From: WRGT01 sp964450405
Lineage (GTDB): Bacteria; Spirochaetota; UBA4802; UBA5550
NCBI GenBank assembly: GCA_964450405.1
Contig: CAYVCQ010000009.1
Coordinates: forward strand, 75,031-139,030
DNA length: 64,000 nucleotides
Direction of reading: 5' to 3'
How positions within the stretch are numbered: position 1 is the first letter of the stretch; each line of letters starts with the position of its first letter. The notes beneath the pieces were generated by a model. The model did not search any database. It was not told where the DNA came from and was given only the letters and a program-made list of their open reading frames with translations. Shown here piece after piece: positions 16,192 through 24,053 of the stretch. Position numbers and translations under genes: made by a program.

Positions 16192-17199
16192 TTAAAAAGT
16201 ATATTCAGTTCTTAATGAAAACGTTATGTCCGCAGCAGCATATGTTATTGAATCCTCATCAAAACAGAACTGGAGAATAGACTGTTCAGTCATCTGCCAT
16301 CTCACAGCGAAGGAGTTCATCACCGTGGGATTGTCGATCCTTGGAATTCCGGTATCATACAAACTGCTATGAACATAAAACTGTATTGAAAGATAGAGTG
16401 ATCCGAAGAGTGTAACCCCGGCACCTATTGCTGAATTTATCATGTAGTCACGATACTGTTCAAGTTCTTTCCTGTATATTCCATCTCCATAAAAATAGCT
16501 GTATCCCCCCATTGCATAAATATTTAACATACCGGATCTGTAATCAGCATTGAGAGTAGCTCCGAAGTCAGTGGTTTTTGAGTTGATAAAAGCTTTTTTG
16601 CCAACCTGAGGCTTAACTCCGAGGGCAACCGATATCCCGAAATTGCCATCGAGCAGAACCTGTTTGAGAAAGAATGACGGATCGCCCAGTCCATAGAAAG
16701 CCTCATTGATATTTGGTCCTCCAAGCTGCGGCTGATACTGAATATGAATCTCGTTATCTTTTGAATACTCTCTCCCGCCGTTTGCAAGGCCGCCGGCAGG
16801 GAATGCTTTGTGAAAAGTCTCGATGGGGTGATCCATAAAGCCTCCGCCATGCCGATAAAAGGGGAGTGCTGTTTTGAGTTCAGTGCTTTCTCCAAATTTA
16901 TGGATATAGTTTAAAAATATAGAGGTTGTCTCAAGATCAAAATTCCCTGTTTTTTTGCGTTCTTTAAAAAGATAGGGATCGAAATTTGTACTTGATTCGA
17001 TCACGTTTATACTGAAATCATTTGTTCCGTTTTGAAGAGTTGAAGATCCTTCTACCGGGAGTAAAAGATGGGTTATATAGAGAATATGTGTGTTTTTAAC
17101 ATCAATTGGTTTGGCAAGAGTTTCAGCTATGGAATGTGAATATGGTATAAAAAGAATTATATAGGCCATGAAAACGGTATTTTTAATTTTAAGAATCAT
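16192..17199 (-). CDS. DUF3187-like predicted outer-membrane protein
   Basis: A 335-residue protein with a signal sequence (VFMAYIILFIPYSHSIAE) and a chain of beta-strands that ends SLRTEYTF, a C-terminal Phe expected of outer-membrane barrels. The central FYRHGGGFMDHPIETFHKAF and LANGGRE resemble the DUF3187 family as I remember it. It ends 27 bases before the hydrogenase-like gene begins on the same strand, so the two may share a transcript. Function unknown. Confidence 0.7.
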   Translation of the reverse strand: MILKIKNTVFMAYIILFIPYSHSIAETLAKPIDVKNTHILYITHLLLPVEGSSTLQNGTNDFSINVIESSTNFDPYLFKERKKTGNFDLETTSIFLNYIHKFGESTELKTALPFYRHGGGFMDHPIETFHKAFPAGGLANGGREYSKDNEIHIQYQPQLGGPNINEAFYGLGDPSFFLKQVLLDGNFGISVALGVKPQVGKKAFINSKTTDFGATLNADYRSGMLNIYAMGGYSYFYGDGIYRKELEQYRDYMINSAIGAGVTLFGSLYLSIQFYVHSSLYDTGIPRIDNPTVMNSFAVRWQMTEQSILQFCFDEDSITYAAADITFSLRTEYTF

Positions 17200-17492
17200 T
17201 TATGGTTACTCCGCAGATTATTTATCATTCTAAATATAGTAATGTTTTTGTTATTTTTCAAGATTTTTAGTACACGTTTAATATTAAAACTACTGACAAA
17301 CGATTTATAATCGGGATACCGGCCCATTCTGATCATTTAACAGTTGTTTTATGCAATTCATTAAACTTGCGGTTTTTGGTCATTAATAACCGCACAGGGT
17401 GTCGGTGAAATTATTCACAGGAAAGTGCTGAATTAAATTATACCGCTTATTTATGAGTTATTGCATTTAATTGCCAAATGAAACTAATTGGA

Positions 17493-17520
17493 TTGACAAA
17501 TCCTAATGCTATATTATAAT
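17493..17520 (+). promoter_or_regulatory. Consensus sigma-70 promoter of the cold-shock gene
   Basis: TTGACA at 17493-17498 and TATAAT at 17515-17520 are exact consensus -35 and -10 boxes, 16 bases apart. It is the strongest promoter visible in the window and points at the csp gene 125 bases downstream. Confidence 0.85.
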
Positions 17521-17526
17521 GTCATC

Positions 17527-17645
17527 AAGTTAGATTAGGTTCACTAAATTCTTCTAGTTCTCTACCTCTTGGTAAACACCTAGCACTATTTAATACTCAA
17601 TCCGACACGGGGGGAAACCCTTATTAAAAACTCAGGAGCTCAACA
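17527..17645 (+). promoter_or_regulatory. Long 5' leader of the cold-shock mRNA
   Basis: From the expected start site near 17527 to the csp ATG there are about 119 untranslated bases, with the ribosome site CAGGAG close to the ATG and a G-run (GGGGGG near 17610). Long leaders are known in cspA-type mRNAs, where they act as temperature-sensitive RNA switches; that role here is inferred. Upstream, 17200-17492 shows no gene. Confidence 0.5.
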
Positions 17646-17846
17646 ATGGCGCAAGGAACAGTAAAATGGTTTAACGACCAAAAAGGTTTTGGATTTATTT
17701 CAGCAGAAGACGGTAATGATTATTTCGTACACCACTCAAGTATACTTGGAGATGGTTTTAAAACCCTGAAAGAGGGATGTAGTGTACAATTCGACATCGA
17801 AAAAACTGACAGAGGACCAAGAGCAGTTCAGGTCTCTGTAATATAA
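17646..17846 (+). CDS. Cold-shock protein (CspA family)
   Basis: A 66-residue single OB-fold cold-shock domain that binds single-stranded RNA and DNA and melts mRNA structure. Both RNP motifs are present: KGFGFISAED (RNP1) and DYFVHHSSI (RNP2), plus the N-terminal GTVKWFND. The length is typical. It is a single-gene unit with its own consensus promoter, a long leader and a strong terminator. Which Csp paralogue it is cannot be told. Confidence 0.97.
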   Translation: MAQGTVKWFNDQKGFGFISAEDGNDYFVHHSSILGDGFKTLKEGCSVQFDIEKTDRGPRAVQVSVI

Positions 17847-17871
17847 TACAAAGTTATACTTAAAACCTGAA

Positions 17872-17902
17872 AAAGCCTGGCTTAAATGCCGGGCTTTTTT
17901 TT
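17872..17902 (+). terminator. Intrinsic terminator of the cold-shock gene
   Basis: AAAGCCTGGC / GCCGGGCTTT form a 10-bp stem (one G-T pair) with a 6-base loop, followed by a run of T. Confidence 0.9.
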
Positions 17903-18348
17903 ATGCATTTTTTTTTTAAGATTAAACTGTAATCTGCCACAATGTCTGGACCGCTGATTACTCTGATTATGCGGTTTTTTTAGATTTTGCAGATTTGATA
18001 GAAAGTTTTATTGTGGTTATGTAGATTTTCAGAGTATTAATATTATTTATATGGAATGCTCTTGCGGAACAGAATTTTGAGGTTTAATCTTGATAATCTA
18101 TTTAATCTAACGAATTCTGTTCTGACAATATTCTATATCCTTCTCAAGTAAATAAGTTTTATAAAACTTAATGAAATTCGATAAACTCTCTAATCCGCTA
18201 AACATATCCTCGGCATCGATCAATAAAAATTATTTTCTAAAAAAATTTTAAAAATCATCAATTTGCATCGTAATATACATTAAAATCGATAAAAACATCT
18301 TGAGCAATGAATCAAAATGTAATAGTTAACTTTAAAGAGGAGTATTGT
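17903..18348. other. Gene-free AT-rich region
   Basis: No gene seen. A 10-bp inverted repeat, GAACAGAATT at 18067-18076 and AATTCTGTTC at 18113-18122, lies in the middle; it could be a decayed repeat or a protein-binding site. Confidence 0.4.
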
Positions 18349-19025
18349 ATGCCGGAAATTATTCCAGTTGAAAATATTGTTAACAAGATTTATGTATTCC
18401 GTGGTGTAAAGGTTATGCTTGATCGGGATCTGGCTGAACTTTATGGAGTTGAGACAAGGGTATTGAATCAGGCAGTTAAAANNNNNNNNNNNNNNNNNNN
18501 NNNNNNNNNNNNNNNNNNNNNNNNNNNNNNNNNNNNNNNNNNNNNNNNNNNNNNNNNNNNNNNNNNNNNNNNNNNNNNNNNGATCTGGCTGAACTTTATG
18601 GAGTTGAGACAAGGGTATTGAATCAGGCAGTTAAAAGAAATATCAGCCGATTTCCTATTGATTTCATGTTTCAATTGGATAAAGAAGAGTTTGAAAATTG
18701 GAAGTCACAAATTGTGATGTCCAATTCTGACAACAAGGGTCTCAGGCACTTGCCTTATGTTTTTACAGATTATGGAATTTTAATGCTTTCCGGTGTTCTC
18801 AATAGCGAAAGGGCGATCAATGTTAATATTCAAATTATGCGAACTTTTTCGAAACTCCGCCAGATGCTGTCAGCTCATGAAGACATCAGAAAGAAAATTG
18901 AATCTATGGAGAAAAAATACGACAGTCAGTTCAAAATTGTTTTTGATGCCATCAGAGAACTGATCACAGAAGATTTAAAACCGGAAAGAAAAATAGGATT
19001 TGAAAGAAAAAAGAGTCAGGATTAG
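18349..19025 (+). CDS. ORF6N-domain DNA-binding protein, split by a false gap
   Basis: Begins at ATG 18349 behind AAAGAGGAG. The frame runs for 44 codons into the N block, then resumes after it. The last 55 bases before the gap and the first 55 after it are identical, so the flanks overlap and the true gene is about 173 residues once the duplicate and the Ns are removed. The joined protein reads VENIVNKIYVFRGVKVMLDR, DLAELYGVETRVLNQAVKRN, RFPIDFMFQL, then HLPYVFTDYGILMLSGVLNS. This is the ORF6N domain found in phage and mobile-region proteins. A coiled-coil tail follows (about 115-173). Its presence hints at a past mobile-element insertion. Confidence 0.85.
18427..18636. other. Assembly gap of 100 N with 55-bp duplicated flanks
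   Basis: Bases 18482-18581 are exactly 100 Ns. Bases 18427-18481 are identical to 18582-18636. An exact 55-base overlap equals a common de Bruijn k-mer size, so two contigs that share a k-mer end were scaffolded without being merged. The Ns probably represent no real sequence. Confidence 0.9.
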
Positions 19026-19053
19026 GATTCCAGGGAATGGTATTCTACCATTT

Positions 19054-19158
19054 TGTCTGAACCAGGATTCACCTGATTAAAGGATTTTCATGATTTACTG
19101 GAAGTAATCTCCTCCAAAATCAAGTAATCCTTTAATCCCGAAAATCAAGGTTCAGACA
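19054..19158. repeat. TGTCTGAACC-ended palindromic repeat
   Basis: A 105-base element with inverted ends: TGTCTGAACCAGGATT at the left and AATCAAGGTTCAGACA at the right (14 of 16 match). The interior has further imperfect pairing (GATTAAAGGATT against AATCCTTTAATC). A second member of nearly equal length lies at 58603-58708. Confidence 0.75.
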
Positions 19159-19187
19159 AGAATTAATGTATCATTTAAAATCTAACT

Positions 19188-19985
19188 CTATTTCATCGCC
19201 GTAATTTTTTCTCCTCGAACAATATCATCCTCAGTTAAAGATGACAGCTCATCGAATATATGTACAAGAAAACTTCCTGCGCCGGTGCTTTTTTCTGTCG
19301 CTTTTTCTCCTGCAATTCCCCATGCGGCAAGTGCTGCAGTTGCGGCCTTCGGTAGATCTCCGGGCAGAACTGCGGCAAAACATCCGATCATTGAAGCTGC
19401 CATGCATCCTGTCCCTACAACTTTCCCCATTAGTTCAGATCCGTTATCCACAGTAAAAAGTCTGCCGTCACCGGCGATGTAATCTCTTTTTCCGGTTATG
19501 ACAATTGTGCATGAAAGTTTTTTTGAAAGATTAAGTGCAACATCTGAAAGATCAAAAGAAACCTCTGTGCTGTCTACACCTTTGGTGGTTACGTCAAGTC
19601 CGGCAATACATGACACTTCTGATGCGTTACCTTTTATGATGCTGATCCCCCCTGTGGATATCAGCCGTATGCAGCTTGTATTCCGCATGGAGCTTGCACC
19701 GGCTCCACATACATCGAGAACTACAGGTATCATTTTTTCGGAGGCGGATTTTACAGAGATTAGCATGCTTTCAATAAGCTCTTCTGTAAGGGTTCCGATA
19801 TTGAGTACAAGTGCGGATGAAATTGACGTTATCTCCGCAGCCTCCTGCGGCGCGTGGGCCATTACCGGAGATGCTCCAATAGATTTGACTGCCTGAGCAC
19901 AATTGAATATAGTTACCCAGTTTGTAATGTGATGAACAAGCGGCTGTTTTTCTCTGATTTCATTTAGTAGCGAGTTGATCTGCAT
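19188..19985 (-). CDS. thiM: Hydroxyethylthiazole kinase
   Basis: A 265-residue ribokinase-like enzyme that phosphorylates 4-methyl-5-(2-hydroxyethyl)thiazole for thiamine salvage. Seen: PLVHHITNWVTIFNCAQAVK at the N-terminus, SPVMAHAPQEAAEI, VLDVCGAGASSMRN, IIKGNASEV and GKVVGTGCMAASMIG with the catalytic Cys/anion-hole region. Length fits ThiM. Just upstream on the same strand is a TPP riboswitch, which independently supports the call. No thiE or thiD lies next to it, so the coupling enzyme must be elsewhere. Confidence 0.96.
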   Translation of the reverse strand: MQINSLLNEIREKQPLVHHITNWVTIFNCAQAVKSIGASPVMAHAPQEAAEITSISSALVLNIGTLTEELIESMLISVKSASEKMIPVVLDVCGAGASSMRNTSCIRLISTGGISIIKGNASEVSCIAGLDVTTKGVDSTEVSFDLSDVALNLSKKLSCTIVITGKRDYIAGDGRLFTVDNGSELMGKVVGTGCMAASMIGCFAAVLPGDLPKAATAALAAWGIAGEKATEKSTGAGSFLVHIFDELSSLTEDDIVRGEKITAMK

Positions 19986-20037
19986 GTTAAGTCCCCTTTT
20001 ATTAAATATAGGGGGGTAAGAGAGAATGTATATTCCG

Positions 20038-20114
20038 GTTTTGTTCCCTACGCCGGCATTATCCGGATCAGGTTATACGGGTATAATCTCAGGCTCATAA
20101 ATGAACCACCCCAA
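20038..20114 (-). promoter_or_regulatory. TPP riboswitch (THI element)
   Basis: On the minus strand the RNA begins GGGGTGGTTCAT, then has CTGAGATTATACCC and CCTGATCCGGATAATGCCGG, and ends CGTAGGGAACAA. The invariant CTGAGA, ACCTGATC..GGATAATGCC and GCGTAGGGA blocks are all present. It lies about 50 bases before thiM and should lower thiM expression when thiamine pyrophosphate is plentiful. Confidence 0.96.
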
Positions 20115-20201
20115 CAGATTTAATTTATTAATATATTATTTTGCGTCAAGGTATTTATAAAGGTATTTTCATATTTGCTCAAAATCTTATGGCGAAATGA
20201 A

Positions 20202-20230
20202 TTTCCCTCGCGCCTTCGGCGCGGGGGAAA
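20202..20230. repeat. GC-rich hairpin repeat
   Basis: TTTCCCTCGCGCC and GGCGCGGGGGAAA form a 13-bp stem (one mismatch) with a TTC loop. Related hairpins, TTCCCTC...CTTCGGC...GGGAA, occur at 43948-43976 and partly at 42478-42500, so this is a small dispersed family. Confidence 0.6.
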
Positions 20231-20332
20231 ACATGATTACTACCGGTTTTTTATCGGTTACTTTTTTTTCAATTTTTATATTCTTGAATTTTTTTATATT
20301 TTATATATATTTGATTTAGAGAGGTGCTTATT

Positions 20333-22009
20333 TTGGAAACTATGACAAAGGCTCAGAGGGGGAGAGTTGCAATCCGCACATTTAAAGTAGTGGCGGATGC
20401 TCTCGCTGTAAGAGGATATTATAAACCTTCAGGACGTTCAGGGCAGACACTAGAGGAGAGTCTGAAGATGCTCTCGCCGGAAATTTACGGAACAATGAAT
20501 GATCACCGGATTATTGAACTAAAAGGGCTTGAGTATGTAATGGACCGGCTTCCAAAGGGTATTGAGGAGTGCAGCCGAATAATACTCACTGCAGAGGAGA
20601 AGCTTGATCACACTGATTTTGAAAAGATAGTTCCTCTTAAGCGGAGAAGGGTTTCATACAGGATTAGTGAAAAAGAAATGAATTTTATCATCACTCAAGG
20701 GATGAGTGAAATATATGATATATTGACACACCTGACATTTCTTAACATTGAGGCTCATAAAATCAAAAATCAGATTATCGATACATCAGGGAATAAGACT
20801 GCTGAGTGGGTAATTCTTGAAAAAGATGTGAAAAACAATACTCCGCAGGGCCCGGATCTTGACAGAGCTTTATGGAATCTCAGTATAATTCTTGGAAGAA
20901 CTTTCAGTGAGACCAGAGATACATATCAGTATCTTGAAGATTCAAAGAAAGATAAGAAGAGCAACAACGGTTTGTTTAAAATAATTTATGATCTTGGTAT
21001 ACGCGCCCTCAATGATGAAAACGACCGGGACAGTATGATGATGATATATTTTACTCCATCCCTTCGTGATATGATAGGCCGGCATAAATTCGGAACTGTC
21101 TGGGCGGATAGAGTTAAGAAAAAAATACTTGAGCTCGGTTTTGAGAAGCGTCCGCTTCATATCATCAGCGCCAATATGCATAGTGTGATGAATGCTCTGT
21201 ATGCATGGGAGGCGTTGAAGGATAAGAGAGGGGGAGTTAAAGAGGACCTTTACGAATTTATCAGCAGAGCCAGGGAGTTTCAAAGTCAGACTAAAAAATA
21301 TGCAGTCGATCACGGACTCTATGAACTCCCTGATAACTCCGGTTTTTCAATTGACTGCCAGTTAATTGATATGGCTGCGTTTAACGGGATAGATATTCAT
21401 CCGGAGATACAGATCACGAATGCACAATTACCTGAACATAAACCGGTAATTCTGGTTATCGATTATGCATTCGGAGCCCAGGCATATGAGGTAATGGATG
21501 AACTTCTCAGTCCGCATGTAATTAATGATCTCGATCATTATTTTCATTTTAAATCTATATCGATTATGGGGAAGGCCGGTATACTTACCGGGGAGAAGGG
21601 TGATATCATGTTACCCACGGCGCATGTATTTGAGGGGAACCCGCATAACTATATAGTGGAGAACGATCTCGACCCGAGAGACTTTGACGGAACAATTCCG
21701 GTCTACGTGGGGCCGATAGTTACAGTGCTAGGTACTTCTCTGCAGAATATTGATGTTCTTGAAAAATTTCAGAAATCAAGCTGGAAAGCCGTGGGGCTCG
21801 AGATGGAGGGGGGACATTATCACCGGGCTGTAAATGCCGCGGTAATAAGAGGCCACATACCACGCGATGTACGTGTCAGATATGCCTATTACGCTTCGGA
21901 TAATCCATTAATCAGCGGTCAGACGCTCGCTTCAGGGGCTCTGGGGGATGAGGGAATTAAACCGACATATATGATCACAAGAGTTATACTTGAGAAGATA
22001 CTTAATTGA
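20333..22009 (+). CDS. Large protein with a nucleoside-phosphorylase-like C-terminus (DUF6909-like)
   Basis: About 558 residues. Starts at GTG 20324, TTG 20333 and ATG 20342 are possible; GAGAGGTG at 20319-20326 best fits TTG 20333. The helical N-terminal half has no recognised domain. The C-terminal part (from about 370) looks like the purine nucleosidase/phosphorylase fold: VIDYAFGAQAYEVMDELL, FKSISIMGKAGILTGEKGDI, the ribose-binding-like VGLEMEGGHYHRA and the catalytic-site-like YYASDNPLISG. I remember the family as DUF6909, with unknown function. It may act on a nucleoside or nucleotide, but the substrate is unknown. Single-gene unit. Confidence 0.75.
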   Translation: METMTKAQRGRVAIRTFKVVADALAVRGYYKPSGRSGQTLEESLKMLSPEIYGTMNDHRIIELKGLEYVMDRLPKGIEECSRIILTAEEKLDHTDFEKIVPLKRRRVSYRISEKEMNFIITQGMSEIYDILTHLTFLNIEAHKIKNQIIDTSGNKTAEWVILEKDVKNNTPQGPDLDRALWNLSIILGRTFSETRDTYQYLEDSKKDKKSNNGLFKIIYDLGIRALNDENDRDSMMMIYFTPSLRDMIGRHKFGTVWADRVKKKILELGFEKRPLHIISANMHSVMNALYAWEALKDKRGGVKEDLYEFISRAREFQSQTKKYAVDHGLYELPDNSGFSIDCQLIDMAAFNGIDIHPEIQITNAQLPEHKPVILVIDYAFGAQAYEVMDELLSPHVINDLDHYFHFKSISIMGKAGILTGEKGDIMLPTAHVFEGNPHNYIVENDLDPRDFDGTIPVYVGPIVTVLGTSLQNIDVLEKFQKSSWKAVGLEMEGGHYHRAVNAAVIRGHIPRDVRVRYAYYASDNPLISGQTLASGALGDEGIKPTYMITRVILEKILN

Positions 22010-22448
22010 GTTTGAAGTAAGAGTAAGTTTTAATTTAAAGAACTGTCTTAAAAGTATATATTTTAAGAATCTGTCAATCCGGTACTGCAACTTCAATTTT
22101 TTTATTAAACTTGAAGTTCGCAAGCCGGCAGTTACAGAAATGCTAAAATGGTGGCCGAATTCCGGAGATCGCAGGAATATTTTTGATAAACTACTTATAC
22201 AAGGCTTATATGATACGGACATTATGTTTCATCTCAGCCGATTTGACGGTGAGTAATCTTTCAGGTTAACCCCTTTTCTGCTATTCCAATCTTAAAAAGA
22301 AAAACTGCAGACATTAAACAAGAGAAAAATGAAATTCAGAGTTGACGAAATTCCCTTTATGCAAAAATTGTAAAAACATATCCTAAGTTAATAGATCAGA
22401 ATGTTATTGCTGATCTACAAAACATATGTTTAATTCCGGAGTTAAATA
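22010..22448. other. Gene-free region with a decayed hairpin
   Basis: No credible gene. At 22080-22127 CCGGTACTGCAACTTCAA and TTGAAGTTCGCAAGCCGG form a partial hairpin that resembles the TGTCATTCCGG repeats at 41691 and 42705 (shared CCGG...TGCA.CTTCAA). The rest is AT-rich. Confidence 0.4.
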
Positions 22449-23660
22449 ATGAATAAAAGTTTAAAAACAATTGAAATAGAAGATCAATATTTTCTGCCGG
22501 TTTTTAAAAAAATTCAAATCTCCATAGATCGGGGTGAGGGGATTTATGTTTTTGATGAGAATGGAAAGCAGTATATAGATTTAACCTCCGGATGGGGAGT
22601 GACCTGTATAGGTCATGCCAGCCCTGTTATTACAGAGGCTCTGCTTCATCAGAGTAAAAGAATTATACAGAATCCCGACTCAGGGAAGACATACTCTCCT
22701 GAAAGAGCAAAACTTCTTCAGTTATTATCCGGAATACTTCCGCATAAATTAAACAAAGTGTTTTTTACAAACAGCGGCGCAGAGGCAAATGATGCTGTAA
22801 TTAAACTTGCCAGAAAAATTTCAGGGAAGAAAAATGTTATCTCTACAGATAATAGTTTTCATGGAAGAACAATAAGTACAGCCTCTGCCACCGGGCAGTC
22901 TTCTCATCGTGACAAGTATTCTCCGTTAATGCCGAATTACTTATTTGTTCCGTTCAATAATATTGCAGAAGTTGAAAAAATTATAATGGATGATGTTGCT
23001 GCTGTTATCGTTGAACCTATTCAGGGAGAAGGAGGAATCATTGTTCCAGATGATGATTATCTTGTAAAACTCTCCCGCTTGTGTAAAGACAATGATGTGT
23101 TTTTAATTCTTGATGAAATACAGACAGGTTTTCTGCGCACAGGTTCTTTTTTCTGTTCGTCGCCATATGATATTAAGGCAGATTTTATGACAATGGCAAA
23201 AGGTATTGCCGGAGGTTTCCCCTTCGGTGCATTTGCAATGACAGAAGACCTCGCAAATAAAATTGAAACAGGTGACCATGGCGGTACTTACTGCGGGAAT
23301 CCGCTTGGTTGTGCAGTATCGTATTCAGTTATAAAACATTTAATTGATACAGATGTGATTAGTAATGTTAATGAAATAAGTGAAATAACATTTAAAATAT
23401 TAAATGAGTGGAAAGCAGAATTTCCGGAAATAATTATCGATGTTAGAGGAAGAGGTCTGCTGATTGCCATTGAACTTGCAAATGATAGAATAACATCAGC
23501 AATTCAGAAAGATTGTTTAGAGAATGGACTGCTTGTCAATGTCACCCATGGAAATATTATTAGAATTTTTCCGGCACTGAATATTACTAAAGTTGAAATG
23601 ATTCAGAGCCTGAAAATTCTGAAAGATTCTCTGATAAAAGAGAAAGAACATAATTTATAA
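22449..23660 (+). CDS. argD: Class III aminotransferase, acetylornithine type
   Basis: A 403-residue PLP enzyme of the ArgD/GabT group. Seen: NSGAEANDAVIKLARK (cofactor phosphate binding), FHGRT, VEPIQGEGG, LILDEIQTGFLRTG (the Asp contacting PLP), TMAKGIAGGFPFGAF with PLP Lys at about residue 251, and GGTYCGNPLGCAV. Length and order match acetylornithine transaminase, which converts N-acetylglutamate semialdehyde to N-acetylornithine in arginine synthesis. No other arg gene is adjacent, so succinylornithine, ornithine or 4-aminobutyrate use is possible. No ribosome site stands out before the ATG. Confidence 0.85.
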   Translation: MNKSLKTIEIEDQYFLPVFKKIQISIDRGEGIYVFDENGKQYIDLTSGWGVTCIGHASPVITEALLHQSKRIIQNPDSGKTYSPERAKLLQLLSGILPHKLNKVFFTNSGAEANDAVIKLARKISGKKNVISTDNSFHGRTISTASATGQSSHRDKYSPLMPNYLFVPFNNIAEVEKIIMDDVAAVIVEPIQGEGGIIVPDDDYLVKLSRLCKDNDVFLILDEIQTGFLRTGSFFCSSPYDIKADFMTMAKGIAGGFPFGAFAMTEDLANKIETGDHGGTYCGNPLGCAVSYSVIKHLIDTDVISNVNEISEITFKILNEWKAEFPEIIIDVRGRGLLIAIELANDRITSAIQKDCLENGLLVNVTHGNIIRIFPALNITKVEMIQSLKILKDSLIKEKEHNL

Positions 23661-24053
23661 CTTATTTTTCAGGAGAAAATCAGGAAATATAAAAAAATAT
23701 GTGTAAATGTGACTTTCTGTTGACTTTATCTTAATGAAACCATTTTATTGACATCTTGTCATGTGGCTTCAGACAATTATCGTGATAGCGCGCCGGTTTT
23801 CTATAACCCATTTAAAGTTCCGGCAGGCAAACCTCGTATTGGCTCAGTAATATTGAATCATTCTAATGATTAGCTGCTTTATATTTCTCTAACTGCATGC
23901 ACATGGTATTAACTCTATTCAGTTTTAACATAGCTTCCTGTCTGGAAAACTATTTTGCTATTGAATTTACATTCAGAAAAGTTTTGTGACCAACCTTGAA
24001 GAGGATTAAAATTGAAAAAAAAATCAGATTTAAATTTATTAAATGAGGATAAT
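23661..24053. other. Upstream region of pfk with a palindrome
   Basis: No gene. AATCATTCTAATGATT at 23856-23871 is a palindrome with perfect 7-bp arms, a possible regulator site for the downstream phosphofructokinase. A TTGACA-like box occurs near 23749 but has no good -10 partner. Confidence 0.35.

Noticed and set aside
18482..18581. Two separate ORF6N genes on either side of the gap
   Set aside because: The flanks share an exact 55-base duplicate and the protein is continuous when merged.
22010..22256. Plus-strand frame at 21990-22256
   Set aside because: No ribosome site; it overlaps the end of the preceding gene and a decayed repeat, and the sequence is not protein-like.
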